NCBI RefSeq assembly: GCF_002005225.1
Contig: NZ_CP019724.1
Coordinates: forward strand, 3,350,501 to 3,414,500
Reading direction: 5' to 3'
From: Streptomyces pactum
GTDB lineage: Bacteria; Actinomycetota; Actinomycetes; Streptomycetales; Streptomycetaceae
Length of the DNA stretch: 64,000 bases
Each line of letters opens with the position of its first letter. Position 1 is the first letter of the stretch. Both the position numbers and the translations under genes were made by a program. This document shows positions 18,547 to 27,223 of this stretch, one piece after another. The notes under the pieces are model-generated. The model had not been told where the DNA came from and ran no database searches. It saw only the letters and a program-made list of their open reading frames with translations.

Positions 18547-18590
18547 AAACGGGACGCTGTTCCGTATTGTCAAACGGGACGGCGTTCCAC
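18547..18590. promoter_or_regulatory. Twin TetR-type operators
   Basis: AAACGGGACGCTGTTCCGT (18547-18565) and AAACGGGACGGCGTTCCAC (18572-18590) are 25 bp apart start to start. Each is an imperfect palindrome of the AAACGGnAC-n3-GTnCCGTTT type used by many actinobacterial TetR proteins. Confidence 0.75.
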
Positions 18591-18754
18591 TTGGTCATGA
18601 TGCCAGAGCGCGACTCCCGGCACCAGCGCCCCCGAGCGCCGGGCGCTTGCCATGCCGTTTGCCGTGCCACTCGCCCTGCCGCTCGCCGTGCCACTCACGG
18701 TGTCCGCGGTCCCGCCCCGCGCACCCCGCTTCACCCACAACGGAGGAACACCCC

Positions 18755-19774
18755 ATGCGATACCGCACCCTGGGCCGCACCGGCGTGCAGGTCAGCTCCC
18801 TCGCGCTCGGCGCCATGAATTTCGGCGCCATCGGACGCACCACCCAGGACGAGGCCACCGCCATCGTCGACGCCGCCCTGGAGGGCGGGGTGAACCTCAT
18901 CGACACCGCCGACATGTACGGCGCCGGCGAGTCGGAGGAGATGGTCGGCAAGGCCATCGCCGGCCGCCGCGACGACATCGTGCTGGCCACGAAGGCGTGC
19001 ATGCCGATGAGCGACGAGCCCAACCACCGGGGCGCCTCGCGCCGCTGGCTGGTCACCGAGCTGGACAACAGCCTGCGCCGCCTCGGTGTCGACCACGTCG
19101 ACCTCTACCAGATCCACCGGTGGGACCCGGCCACCAGCGACGAGGAGACGCTGTCGGCCCTGACCGACCTCCAGCGCGCCGGGAAGATCCGCTACTTCGG
19201 CTCCTCGACCTTCCCCGCGTACCGCATCGTGCAGGCCCAGTGGGCGGCCCGCGAGCACCGCCTGGGCCGATACGTCACCGAGCAGCCCAGTTACTCCGTC
19301 CTCCAGCGCGGGATCGAGAGCCATGTGCTGCCCGTGGCCGAGGAATACGGGCTCGGCGTACTGGTGTGGAGCCCGCTGGCCTCGGGCTGGCTGTCGGGGG
19401 CCGTCCGTGCCGGGCGGGAGATCGCCACTCACCGCTCGGCGGTCCTGCCCGAACGGTTCGACACCTCCCTGCCGGCCAACCGGGCACGGATCGACGCCGT
19501 CGAGCGGCTGGCGGAGGTCGCCGACGGGGCCGGTCTGACCATGATCCAGCTCGCGCTCGGATTCGTCACCGCGCACCCCGCCGTGACCAGCGCGCTCATC
19601 GGCCCGCGCACCCTGGACCACCTGCACGCGCAGCTCGCCGCCGCCGACACCGTGCTCTCCGCCGACGTCCTCGACGCCGTCGACGCCGTCGTGGCTCCCG
19701 GCACCGACCTGGCCGCGCACGAGAAGTTCGACACCCCGCCCGCGCTGCTGGACGCGTCGCTGCGGCGCCGCTGA
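18755..19774 (+). CDS. Aldo/keto reductase
   Basis: 339 aa NADPH-dependent reductase of the (beta/alpha)8 AKR superfamily. Catalytic tetrad positions are visible: Asp/Tyr in LIDTADMYGAGESEE, Lys in DIVLATKACM, His in VDLYQIHRWD. The cofactor-binding ALIGPRTLDHLHAQL is near the C-terminus. GGAGGAA lies 6-7 nt before the ATG. Likely controlled by the divergent TetR protein. Substrate unknown; detoxification of carbonyl compounds is typical. Confidence 0.92.
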   Translation: MRYRTLGRTGVQVSSLALGAMNFGAIGRTTQDEATAIVDAALEGGVNLIDTADMYGAGESEEMVGKAIAGRRDDIVLATKACMPMSDEPNHRGASRRWLVTELDNSLRRLGVDHVDLYQIHRWDPATSDEETLSALTDLQRAGKIRYFGSSTFPAYRIVQAQWAAREHRLGRYVTEQPSYSVLQRGIESHVLPVAEEYGLGVLVWSPLASGWLSGAVRAGREIATHRSAVLPERFDTSLPANRARIDAVERLAEVADGAGLTMIQLALGFVTAHPAVTSALIGPRTLDHLHAQLAAADTVLSADVLDAVDAVVAPGTDLAAHEKFDTPPALLDASLRRR

Positions 19775-19861
19775 CCGTCGTGGGCGGCGCGTCCGGCCGC
19801 CGGCCGCCGGAGCGTGACGCCGCGGACCGTCGTGGGGGGCAGGCGCCGCCGGCCGCCCGGG

Positions 19862-20677
19862 TCACGAGCGGCGGGCGGCAGCCGTCGCCGCCTCGCGTCC
19901 GGCACGCTCCGTCAGGAATTCCTCCCACGTCCGCCGGCCCACCCGCGCCCCCTCCAGCGTGAGGTTCGCCCCCGCACGGTAGGCACGGCCCGCCCTGCCG
20001 GGGATCCGGACCGGCAGGTGCGGACGCCGGCGCCGGGCATGCAGGGCGAGATACGGGCGGGCCAGGGCGGCCAGGTCGTGGACCTCGGGGCCGGTCATGT
20101 CGGGAACCCGGCCGGAGGGTGCCGCGAGGGTCAGTTCGACGAGGCGGGCGGCGACCTCGCGGGAGTCGACCGGCTGGAGGCGCAACCCGCCCGGAACGGG
20201 GAGGACCGGCAGCTTGGCCATCTTCTCGATCATCGTCAGGGTCAGCTCGTGGAACTGGGCCGCCCGCAGCACCGTCCACCCGATGCCCGAGTCGGCGATC
20301 GCCCGCTCCGAGTCCAGCTTGGTGCGCAGCCACGCCAGCGGCACACTGTCCGCGCCCACCACCGAGATGTACACGAGGTGCCGTACGTCCGCGCCGGAGG
20401 CGGCCCGCACCAGGGCGCGGGTCGCCTTGTCGTCGCCCTTCGGGCCGCCCGCCAGGTGCAGGACGGTGTGCACGCCGTCGACCGCGGCCTCGACACCTTC
20501 ACCGGTGAGGAGGTCGCCGGTGACGTAGGTGACGCCGTCCCCGGCGGGGCGGGCCCGCCGGGTGAGGACCCGTACCTCGTGGCCGGCCGCCCGCAGCAGT
20601 GGGACGACGTGGCCGCCGAGGGTGCCGGTGCCGCCGGTGACGAGGATGGGGGTGGAGGGGGACGAGGGGTACGTCAT
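19862..20677 (-). CDS. NAD(P)-binding SDR/NmrA-like oxidoreductase
   Basis: 271 aa. Rossmann N-terminus TPILVTGGTGTLGGHVVPLLRAAGHEVRVLTRR (GxxGxxG). Next come VHTVLHLAG and LVYISVVGAD, characteristic of atypical extended SDRs. The usual SDR YxxxK is not obvious, in line with NmrA-type proteins that sense or bind NAD(P). GGGAG lies 6 nt before the ATG. It stands alone, convergent with the AKR gene. Confidence 0.82.
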   Translation of the reverse strand: MTYPSSPSTPILVTGGTGTLGGHVVPLLRAAGHEVRVLTRRARPAGDGVTYVTGDLLTGEGVEAAVDGVHTVLHLAGGPKGDDKATRALVRAASGADVRHLVYISVVGADSVPLAWLRTKLDSERAIADSGIGWTVLRAAQFHELTLTMIEKMAKLPVLPVPGGLRLQPVDSREVAARLVELTLAAPSGRVPDMTGPEVHDLAALARPYLALHARRRRPHLPVRIPGRAGRAYRAGANLTLEGARVGRRTWEEFLTERAGREAATAAARRS

Positions 20678-20850
20678 GACTGCTCCCGGGGTCCTGGCGC
20701 CCGGACGGACGGGTTTCTGGTCCCCGCCCGTCCGGGCGTCCGCCGTGTGTGTCTACGGCGGTATGACCCGCGGCGTCGCGGCCGTGTGACAGCCGGGGGA
20801 AAGATTCCCGAAGAACCTCTCCGGCCGGTCGGCAGAGGCTTCCCGGTCCG

Positions 20851-21891
20851 TCAGATCGTCGCCGTGTCGATCACGAAGCGGTACCGCACGTCACTCGCCA
20901 GGACCCGCTCGTACGCCTCGTTGACCTCGGACGCGGCGATCACCTCGATCTCGGCGCCGAGGCCGTGCTCGGCGCAGAAGTCCAGCATCTCCTGGGTCTC
21001 CTGGATGCCGCCGATCATGGAGCCGGCGAGGGTCTTGTTGCCGCCGATGAGCGAGAACAGGTTCAGGGCGATCGGCTCCTCGGGGGCGCCGACGTTCACC
21101 AGGGCACCGCCGGTCTTGAGCAGGCCGAGGTAGGAGCCGAAGTCCAGCGGCGCGGAGACCGTGGAGAGGATCAGGTCGAAGCTGCCCGCAAGGTGCTGGA
21201 AGGTCTTCTCGTCGCTGGTCGCGTAGTAGTGGTCGGCGCCCAGCCTCAGGCCGTCGTCCTTCTTGCGCAGCGACTGCGAGAGGACGGTGACCTCGGCGCC
21301 CATCGCGTGGGCGATCTTGACGCCCATGTGGCCGAGGCCGCCCAGGCCGATCACGGCGACCTTCTTGCCGGGGGCGGCGCCCCAGTGCTTGAGCGGGGAG
21401 TACGTGGTGATGCCCGCGCACAGCAGCGGCGCGGCGACGTCGAGCGCGAGCCCGTCGGGGATGCGGACGGTGAAGTCCTCGGCGACGACGACCTTCTGCG
21501 CGTAGCCGCCGTAGGTCGGCTCACCGTCGTAGCCGACGGCGTTGTACGTGCCGACGCTGCCCTTGAGGCAGTGCTGCTCCAGGCCGGCCTCGCAGTTCTC
21601 GCACTCGCGGCAGGAGTCGACGAGGCAGCCGACGCCGACCCGGTCGCCGGCCTTGAACTTGGTGACGCCGGGGCCGACGGCCTCGACGACACCGGCGATC
21701 TCGTGGCCCGGGACCATCGGGAAGATGGCCTCGCCCCAGCCCTCCCGGACCTGGTGGATGTCGGAGTGGCAGATGCCGGCGAACTTGATGTCGATCAGAA
21801 CGTCGTGTTCGCCCACCTCGCGCCGCTCGATGGTGGTCCGCTCCAGCGGAGCCTTGGCGGCGGGTGCTGCGTACGCGGCGACAGTGGTCAT
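20851..21891 (-). CDS. Zinc-dependent NADP alcohol dehydrogenase (YahK/cinnamyl-alcohol type)
   Basis: 346 aa MDR enzyme reducing aldehydes with NADPH. Catalytic zinc ligands are in [16 protein letters not shown] (Cys) and [13 protein letters not shown] (His-Glu). The structural zinc loop is [15 protein letters not shown]. The nucleotide fold is [22 protein letters not shown]. Start [17 protein letters not shown] at 21891. Divergent from an HTH regulator gene with repeated TGCGTAC motifs in between, which suggests local control. Confidence 0.92.
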   Translation of the reverse strand: MTTVAAYAAPAAKAPLERTTIERREVGEHDVLIDIKFAGICHSDIHQVREGWGEAIFPMVPGHEIAGVVEAVGPGVTKFKAGDRVGVGCLVDSCRECENCEAGLEQHCLKGSVGTYNAVGYDGEPTYGGYAQKVVVAEDFTVRIPDGLALDVAAPLLCAGITTYSPLKHWGAAPGKKVAVIGLGGLGHMGVKIAHAMGAEVTVLSQSLRKKDDGLRLGADHYYATSDEKTFQHLAGSFDLILSTVSAPLDFGSYLGLLKTGGALVNVGAPEEPIALNLFSLIGGNKTLAGSMIGGIQETQEMLDFCAEHGLGAEIEVIAASEVNEAYERVLASDVRYRFVIDTATI

Positions 21892-21977
21892 GCCGGGTTC
21901 TCCGGAATTCTCTTGGCATTGACAGGGTGATGCCTCCACCCTGCCTCCGGCCTGCGGGATCACCCAGACCACGCTTT

Positions 21978-22028
21978 TGCGTACGTCCAGCGTGCGTACC
22001 ACCGGCGGGGACAGTCTCGGGTGCGTAC
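21978..22028. promoter_or_regulatory. Three TGCGTAC direct repeats between ADH and its divergent regulator
   Basis: TGCGTAC occurs at 21978-21984, 21993-21999 and 22022-22028. Spacing of 15 and 29 bp places them in the shared promoter region; candidate binding sites of the adjacent HTH regulator. Confidence 0.45.
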
Positions 22029-22060
22029 GACCGGGAATACGTCCGGCGATACTGGAGGGT

Positions 22061-22933
22061 ATGGATGGACTGGACCGGCGTGCCGAGCTGAGCGAGTTCC
22101 TGCGCACCCGCAGGGCCAGGCTGAAGCCGGAGGACGTGGGCCTGCCGTCGTTCGGGCGGCACCGCCGGGTGCCGGGGCTGCGGCGCGAGGAGCTGGCGCA
22201 GTTGGCCGGGGTGTCGGTGGCGTACTACACGCGTCTGGAACAGGGCAACGGGCGGAACGTGTCGGCGGAGGTCCTCGACGCGATCGCCCGCGCCCTGCGG
22301 CTGTCCGACGCCGAGCAGGCGCACCTGACACACCTGGCGAAGCCGAAGCAGCAGCGCAGGCGGGCGACGGCGGCGCGGGCGCAGCAGCCGGTGCGGGTGG
22401 CGCTGCTCCAGTTGCTGGAGTCGATCGACACCGTGCCGGCGTACGTGACGGGACGGCGCTCGGAGATCCTGGCCTGGAACCGGATGGCGGCGGCCCTCTT
22501 CGGCGACTGGGGCGGGCTGCCCGCCGAGGAGCGGAACTGGGCGCGGCTGGTCTTCCTGAACCCGGACTACCGGGACCTCTTCGTGGACTGGGACCAGAAG
22601 GCGTCCGACATGGTCAGTTTCCTGCGCATGGACGCGGGCCGGCACCCGGACGACCCGCGGCTGTCCGCCCTGGTCGGCGAACTGTCCGTGAAGAGCGAGG
22701 AGTTCCGGCGGCTGTGGGCCACGCACGACGTCAAGGAGAAGAGCTACGGCGTCAAGCGGATGCGGCACCCGCTGGTCGGTGACCTGACCCTGTCCTTCGA
22801 GACGTTCCGCCTGGTCGACGACGAGGAGCAGGCGTTCGTCACGTACCACGCCGAGCCCGGCTCCCCTTCGGCGGAGGCGCTGCGGCTGCTGGCGAGCTGG
22901 GGGACGGACGCGGCGGCCTCGCTGCCGAGGTGA
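22061..22933 (+). CDS. XRE-type HTH regulator with MmyB-like ligand domain
   Basis: 290 aa. The N-terminal Cro/C1 HTH is [47 protein letters not shown]. The C-terminal domain has the MmyB-like hallmarks ([42 protein letters not shown]), a PAS-like fold thought to bind a lipid or small hydrophobic ligand. The ATG at 22061 has GGAGG only 2 nt upstream, unusually close. In Streptomyces such regulators often sit opposite the dehydrogenase they control, as here. Confidence 0.9.
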   Translation: MDGLDRRAELSEFLRTRRARLKPEDVGLPSFGRHRRVPGLRREELAQLAGVSVAYYTRLEQGNGRNVSAEVLDAIARALRLSDAEQAHLTHLAKPKQQRRRATAARAQQPVRVALLQLLESIDTVPAYVTGRRSEILAWNRMAAALFGDWGGLPAEERNWARLVFLNPDYRDLFVDWDQKASDMVSFLRMDAGRHPDDPRLSALVGELSVKSEEFRRLWATHDVKEKSYGVKRMRHPLVGDLTLSFETFRLVDDEEQAFVTYHAEPGSPSAEALRLLASWGTDAAASLPR

Positions 22934-23054
22934 GGGTCGGCCGAACCGTCAGTGGCCGCGGCCGTGGCCACCGCCGCCCGGAACCGCACCGGCTGACGTC
23001 CCGCCACGGCCCGCGCGCCGGACATGGGGAAGCGCCCGCGCGCCGGACATGCGG

Positions 23055-23092
23055 CAGCGCCTGCCGCCCCCGGTGAGGGGCGGCAGGCGCTG
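23055..23092. terminator. Bidirectional terminator, 16-bp perfect stem
   Basis: Arms 23055-23070 and 23077-23092 (CAGCGCCTGCCGCCCC and its complement) with a 6-nt loop, between the convergent HTH regulator and L,D-transpeptidase genes. Just upstream a 17-bp sequence is repeated directly (23010-23026 and 23035-23051). Confidence 0.85.
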
Positions 23093-23121
23093 TACGGGCG
23101 GCGCGGAGGGGGGCGGGGCCG

Positions 23122-24369
23122 TCAGACCGCCGAACCGGCCTTCCACTGGGCCCAGTCCATGTTCCAGCCGTTGAGGCCGTTGTCCGGGGCGATGGTCTTG
23201 TCGCCGGTGTTCTGAACGACGACCACGTCACCGATGATCGAGTTGTCGTAGAACCAGGCGCCCGGCGTGTTCGGGTCGTCGGCGCCCTTGGCGTCGGCCA
23301 GACCCACGCAGCCGTGGCTGGTGTTGGCGTTGCCGAAGATGCCCTTGCCCCAGTAGTTGCCGTGGATGAAGGTGCCGGAGGTGCTCAGGCGCATGGCGTG
23401 CGGCACGTCCTTGATGTCGTACTCGCCCTCGCCGTCGTCGTCGGTGAAGCCGACCGTCGCGCCGTTCATCCGGGTCTCCTTGAACTTCTCGGAGATCACC
23501 ATCTGGCCTTCGTAGGTCTTGTTCTCGGGGGAGCCGGCCGAGATCGGGATCGTCTTGACGGTCTTGCCGTCCTGCGTGACCTTCATCTGCTTGGTCTTGG
23601 CGTCGACGTAGGAGACCTGGTTGCGGCCGATCTTGAAGGTGACCGACTTCTGCTGGACGCCGTAGATCCCCTCGGCGCCCTCGACCCCGTCGAGCGCCAG
23701 CTTGAGGGTGACGGTCGAGCCCTCCTGCCAGTAGTTCTCGGGGCGGCAGTCCATGCGCTGGGTGCTGAACCAGTGGCAGGCGACCTCCTGGCCACTGGTG
23801 GTGTTGACCGTGATGCCCTTCTGGACGGCGGCCTTGTCGGTGATCTCCTTGTCGAAGTTGATCGACACCGGCATGCCGACGCCGACGGTCTTGCCGTCGT
23901 CCGGGGTGAAGGTGCCGATGAAGCTGTTCTTCGGGGAGACCGTGGTGAACGACGCGTTCTCGTGGGCGGCGCGGCCCTCGGAGTCCTGCGCGGTCGCCGT
24001 GATCTGGTACTTGGTGGCCCGCTCGAGCTGACCGCTGGGCTTCCAGCTCGTCTTGTCGGCGGATATCTGGCCCTCGACCTCCGTGCCGTCGGTGGCGGTC
24101 ATCTTGACCTCCGTGAGCGTGCCCTTGCTCACGGTGACGCCGGCGGAGTTGTTGATGGAGGCGTTGTCCGAGTTGTCCTTGGGCGTGATCTTGATCTGGG
24201 CCTCGGACGACTTCTTGGCCGCCGCCTCGTCGACCTCGGCCTGCGAGGTCTTGCCGTCCCCCCCTCCGGAGGTGTCGGCGTCGCCACTGGAACATGCCGA
24301 GAGCACCAGCACACCGCCGAGCAGTGCGGACGCGGCCGCCAGGCCCTTGCGCCGCTTACCGTCCGTCAT
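23122..24369 (-). CDS. L,D-transpeptidase lipoprotein with N-terminal Ig-like domains
   Basis: 415 aa. Lipoprotein signal with lipobox LSAC (MTDGKRRKGLAAASALLGGVLVLSAC). Two Ig-like beta domains follow, then the YkuD catalytic domain with HGNYWGKGIFGNANTSHGCVGL (His and catalytic Cys). It forms 3-3 cross-links in peptidoglycan and is the beta-lactam-insensitive LdtMt2 type. ATG 24369 is favoured because GGAGAAG lies upstream; an ATG at 24384 is also possible. Acts outside the cell, membrane-anchored. Confidence 0.92.
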   Translation of the reverse strand: MTDGKRRKGLAAASALLGGVLVLSACSSGDADTSGGGDGKTSQAEVDEAAAKKSSEAQIKITPKDNSDNASINNSAGVTVSKGTLTEVKMTATDGTEVEGQISADKTSWKPSGQLERATKYQITATAQDSEGRAAHENASFTTVSPKNSFIGTFTPDDGKTVGVGMPVSINFDKEITDKAAVQKGITVNTTSGQEVACHWFSTQRMDCRPENYWQEGSTVTLKLALDGVEGAEGIYGVQQKSVTFKIGRNQVSYVDAKTKQMKVTQDGKTVKTIPISAGSPENKTYEGQMVISEKFKETRMNGATVGFTDDDGEGEYDIKDVPHAMRLSTSGTFIHGNYWGKGIFGNANTSHGCVGLADAKGADDPNTPGAWFYDNSIIGDVVVVQNTGDKTIAPDNGLNGWNMDWAQWKAGSAV

Positions 24370-24544
24370 CACACGCTTCTCCATCGTTGCCGAGTCCGGA
24401 AACCCCGAGATTCCCCGTCAAGAACTTTCAACGCTACGACCGGTTCGTCCCGTTCCACATCGCTCACAGGTGTGGGGCACACCACGTTTGCCGCGGAGGC
24501 GGGGGCGGTGCGGGGCCGGCCGGCGCGCCCCTTGAGACGACGAA

Positions 24545-24572
24545 ACCCCGGACGGTGGTTGCCGCCCGGGGT
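24545..24572. terminator. Hairpin terminator next to the acidic-protein gene
   Basis: ACCCCGGACGG (24545-24555) pairs with CCGCCCGGGGT (24562-24572), one mismatch; TTTTT follows on the + side and TTTC on the - side. It lies 21 bp after the 24594-24947 gene stop. Confidence 0.6.
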
Positions 24573-24593
24573 CACGTTTTTCCCCACACCGCG

Positions 24594-24947
24594 TCAGCCG
24601 ACCGTCAGTTCATCGTCTTCGGGGTCGTTCTCGTCGCCATCTTCCTCGTCCAGGTCCCACTCCGGCGAATCGGGGTCGTAGTCGATCTGCTCGCCACTCC
24701 AGGAGGCCTGCTGGAGCTCGACTCCGGGTACCGCGCTGACCAGGTCGAACGGGTCCACGAGATGGGCCAGGGCCTCCGCGGTGTCCTCCGTCACAGCGCG
24801 CTCGGCGTGGGCCCTCTCCGCGTCGGACAGGTCGGTGTCGTCGGCGAGCGACCGCAGCGCGGCCCCGGTGACGGCCTCCTCGTCGTCGATCTCGAGAACG
24901 AGCTCGACGCGAATCCGTACAAAAGATGACGTCTCTGGAGTACTCAT
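24594..24947 (-). CDS. Small acidic protein, unknown function
   Basis: 117 aa, very acidic at the C-terminus (DYDPDSPEWDLDEEDGDEND). The N-terminal part (SFVRIRVELVLEIDDEEAVTGAALRSL) alternates like a beta strand plus helix, followed by a helical DLSDAERAHAERAVTEDTAEALAHLVDP. No motif recognised. ATG start MSTPETSS with weak RBS. It lies between the L,D-transpeptidase and a divergent LAXTG surface-protein gene. Confidence 0.7.
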   Translation of the reverse strand: MSTPETSSFVRIRVELVLEIDDEEAVTGAALRSLADDTDLSDAERAHAERAVTEDTAEALAHLVDPFDLVSAVPGVELQQASWSGEQIDYDPDSPEWDLDEEDGDENDPEDDELTVG

Positions 24948-25056
24948 GCCCGGAGCGTAAGGCCGACCGCTCCCGTGACTTTCCTGTGACCCGCGGCTTT
25001 CACTAACATCTGCCCACACGGCCAATTCGCCAGCGCCACAAGGGGATCGATATTCC

Positions 25057-25374
25057 GTGTCATCCGCTCGCCGTCCGTTGCTGACCGCCGCCGCCGCGGG
25101 CGGCCTGCTGTGCGCCCTGTGGTTCGTCCCGTCCGCGAACGCGACACCCGACACACCGGCACTCAAGTCCGCCTCCGCCAGTTCGTCTCCGCAGGTCACA
25201 GCGCAGGCCAGAGTGGTGTCCACGGGCACGGAGGCCGGCGGCGGGGGCACCACCCGCCTGGCCGACACCGGAAGCTTCGACAGCACGCCGTACGTCGTCG
25301 GCGGCGCCCTCTGCCTCGGTCTCGGCGCCGGCTTCGTCGGGTACTCGGTGCGCCGGGAACGCCTCGGTTTTTGA
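25057..25374 (+). CDS. Small secreted protein with LAXTG sortase signal
   Basis: 105 aa. Sec signal peptide (PLLTAAAAGGLLCALWFVPSANA, cut near residue 32), a short Ser/Thr/Gly-rich linker, then LADTGSFDSTPYVVGGALCLGLGAGFVGYSVRRERLGF. That is an LAXTG motif, a hydrophobic helix and a basic tail, the class E sortase signal used in Streptomyces (as for long chaplins). The mature peptide would be only about 35 residues, exposed on the cell wall. GTG start with AGGGGAT upstream. No sortase gene is in the window. Confidence 0.8.
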   Translation: MSSARRPLLTAAAAGGLLCALWFVPSANATPDTPALKSASASSSPQVTAQARVVSTGTEAGGGGTTRLADTGSFDSTPYVVGGALCLGLGAGFVGYSVRRERLGF

Positions 25375-25421
25375 CGGCGCTTGACGTTCTTTTGGACTTC
25401 TTGACCGTTCGAAGGCGGCGG

Positions 25422-25520
25422 GCGCTCCTGCGTCAGCGGGCGCTCCCGCGTCAGCGCGCATTCCGGCGTCCGCGGGCGCTCGGGCGTCAGCGGACGCTCG
25501 GGCGTCAGCGGACGCTCGGG
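25422..25520. repeat. 18-bp tandem repeat, about 5.5 copies
   Basis: Units of GCGCTCGGGCGTCAGCGG start at 25422, 25440, 25458, 25476, 25494 and 25512; the last two full units differ by one base. Located between the LAXTG gene and the 3' end of hutH. A reading frame through it would give a 6-aa repeat, but no start with RBS is seen. Confidence 0.8.
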
Positions 25521-25591
25521 GGACGGCACGGCGCGACAGCGCAGCGGAGCCCCGCCGTCCCGACAGGGCTCCTCGGACCTCGTCGGCCCGG

Positions 25592-27136
25592 CTACCGCAG
25601 CGGCCCGGTCACCGCCTCCGCGGCCGCCACCAGGTGCCCGGCGCGCACGAACGCGTCCGCCGCGGCGAGATCGGGCGCCAGGAACCGGTCCGGGCCGGGA
25701 CCCTCGACACCGGCCGCCCGTACGGCGTCGATGACCGCCCGCGAGGCCGGGGCGGGGGCGAGGCCCTCGCGGAGCTGGATCGCGCGCGTGGCGGCGTACA
25801 GCTCGACGGCGATCACGCGGGTGAGGTTGTCGACGGCCGTGCGCAGCTTGCGCGCCGCCGACCAGCCCATCGACACGTGGTCCTCCTGCATCGCGGAGGA
25901 CGGGATCGAGTCCGCCGAGGCGGGTACGGCGAGCCGCTTCAACTCGCTGACCAGGGCGGCCTGCGTGTACTGGGCGATCATCAAACCGGAGTCGACGCCG
26001 GCGTCGTCGGCGAGGAACGGCGGCAGCCCGTGGCTGCGGTTCTTGTCCAGCAGCCGGTCGGTGCGCCGCTCGGCGATGGAGCCGAGGTCCGCGACGGCGA
26101 CGGCGAGGAAGTCGAGCACGTAGGCGACCGGGGCACCGTGGAAGTTGCCGTTGGACTCCACCCGCCCGTCGGGCAGCACCACGGGGTTGTCCACGGCCGC
26201 CGCCAGCTCGCGCTCGGCGACGAGGCAGGCGTGGGCCATGGTGTCGCGTCCGGCGCCGGCGACCTGCGGGGCGCAGCGCACCGAGTAGGCGTCCTGGACG
26301 CGGGGGGCGTCGTCCTGGTGGTGCCCGGTCAGGCCCGAGCCCTTGAGCACGGCGGCCATGTTGGCGGCGCTGGCGGCCTGCCCCGGGTGCGGGCGGATGG
26401 CGTGCAGCTCGGCGGCGAGCACCTTGTCGCTGCCGAGCAGGGCCTCCATGGTCAGCGCGGCGGTGACGTCGGCGGACTTGTAGAGGGTGTCGAGGTCGGC
26501 GAGGGCCATGACCAGCATGCCGAGCATGCCGTCGGTCCCGTTGAGAAGGGCGAGGCCCTCCTTCTCGCGCAGCTCGACGGGGGCGATACCGTGCTCGGCG
26601 AGCAGCTCGCCGGCCGGCCGCACGGTGCCGTCGGGGCCCTCGGCGTCACCCTCGCCCATGAGGGTGAGCGCGCAGTGCGACAGGGGGGCGAGGTCGCCGG
26701 AGCAGCCGAGGGAGCCGTACTCGTGCACGACCGGGGTGATCCCGGCGTTCAGCACGTCGGCCATGGTCCGCGCGACCTCGGGGCGGACGCCGGTGCGCCC
26801 GGAGCAGACGGTCTTCAGCCGCAGGAACATCAGCGCGCGGACCACCTCGCGCTCGACGCGCGGGCCCATCCCGGCGGCGTGCGAGCGGACGATGTTGCGC
26901 TGCAACCGGGCCCTCAGGTCGGGGCTGATGTGCCGGGTCGCCAGGGCGCCGAAGCCGGTGCTCACGCCGTACACGGGGTCCGGCTTGGCGGCCAGCGCGG
27001 CCACGATCTCGCGGGCCGCGGCCAGGGCGGCCACCGCCTCGTCGGAGAGCTCGACCCGGGCGCCGGCGCGCGCCACGGCGAGGACGTCGGACGCGGTGAC
27101 GCCGGTCGTCCCCACCACCACAGTGTGCATATCCAT
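25592..27136 (-). CDS. hutH: Histidine ammonia-lyase
   Basis: 514 aa. First step of histidine degradation, histidine to urocanate. The MIO prosthetic group normally comes from Ala-Ser-Gly; here the loop reads GSLGCSGDLAPLSH (about 150), a Cys-Ser-Gly triad. Other family blocks: YGVSTGFGALATRHI, QDAYSVRCAPQVAGA and the C-terminal FHGAPVAYVLDFLA. Start MDMHTVVVGTTG at 27136 by family length; no strong RBS. No other hut gene is in the window. Confidence 0.94.
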   Translation of the reverse strand: MDMHTVVVGTTGVTASDVLAVARAGARVELSDEAVAALAAAREIVAALAAKPDPVYGVSTGFGALATRHISPDLRARLQRNIVRSHAAGMGPRVEREVVRALMFLRLKTVCSGRTGVRPEVARTMADVLNAGITPVVHEYGSLGCSGDLAPLSHCALTLMGEGDAEGPDGTVRPAGELLAEHGIAPVELREKEGLALLNGTDGMLGMLVMALADLDTLYKSADVTAALTMEALLGSDKVLAAELHAIRPHPGQAASAANMAAVLKGSGLTGHHQDDAPRVQDAYSVRCAPQVAGAGRDTMAHACLVAERELAAAVDNPVVLPDGRVESNGNFHGAPVAYVLDFLAVAVADLGSIAERRTDRLLDKNRSHGLPPFLADDAGVDSGLMIAQYTQAALVSELKRLAVPASADSIPSSAMQEDHVSMGWSAARKLRTAVDNLTRVIAVELYAATRAIQLREGLAPAPASRAVIDAVRAAGVEGPGPDRFLAPDLAAADAFVRAGHLVAAAEAVTGPLR

Positions 27137-27223
27137 ATTCAGGAGCGTACGCAGTGAATTCGATGATGTCACGAGGGAGGCCGTCACGGATGCGTGCCGG
27201 TTGCACCCCTTACCGCGCCGGCC

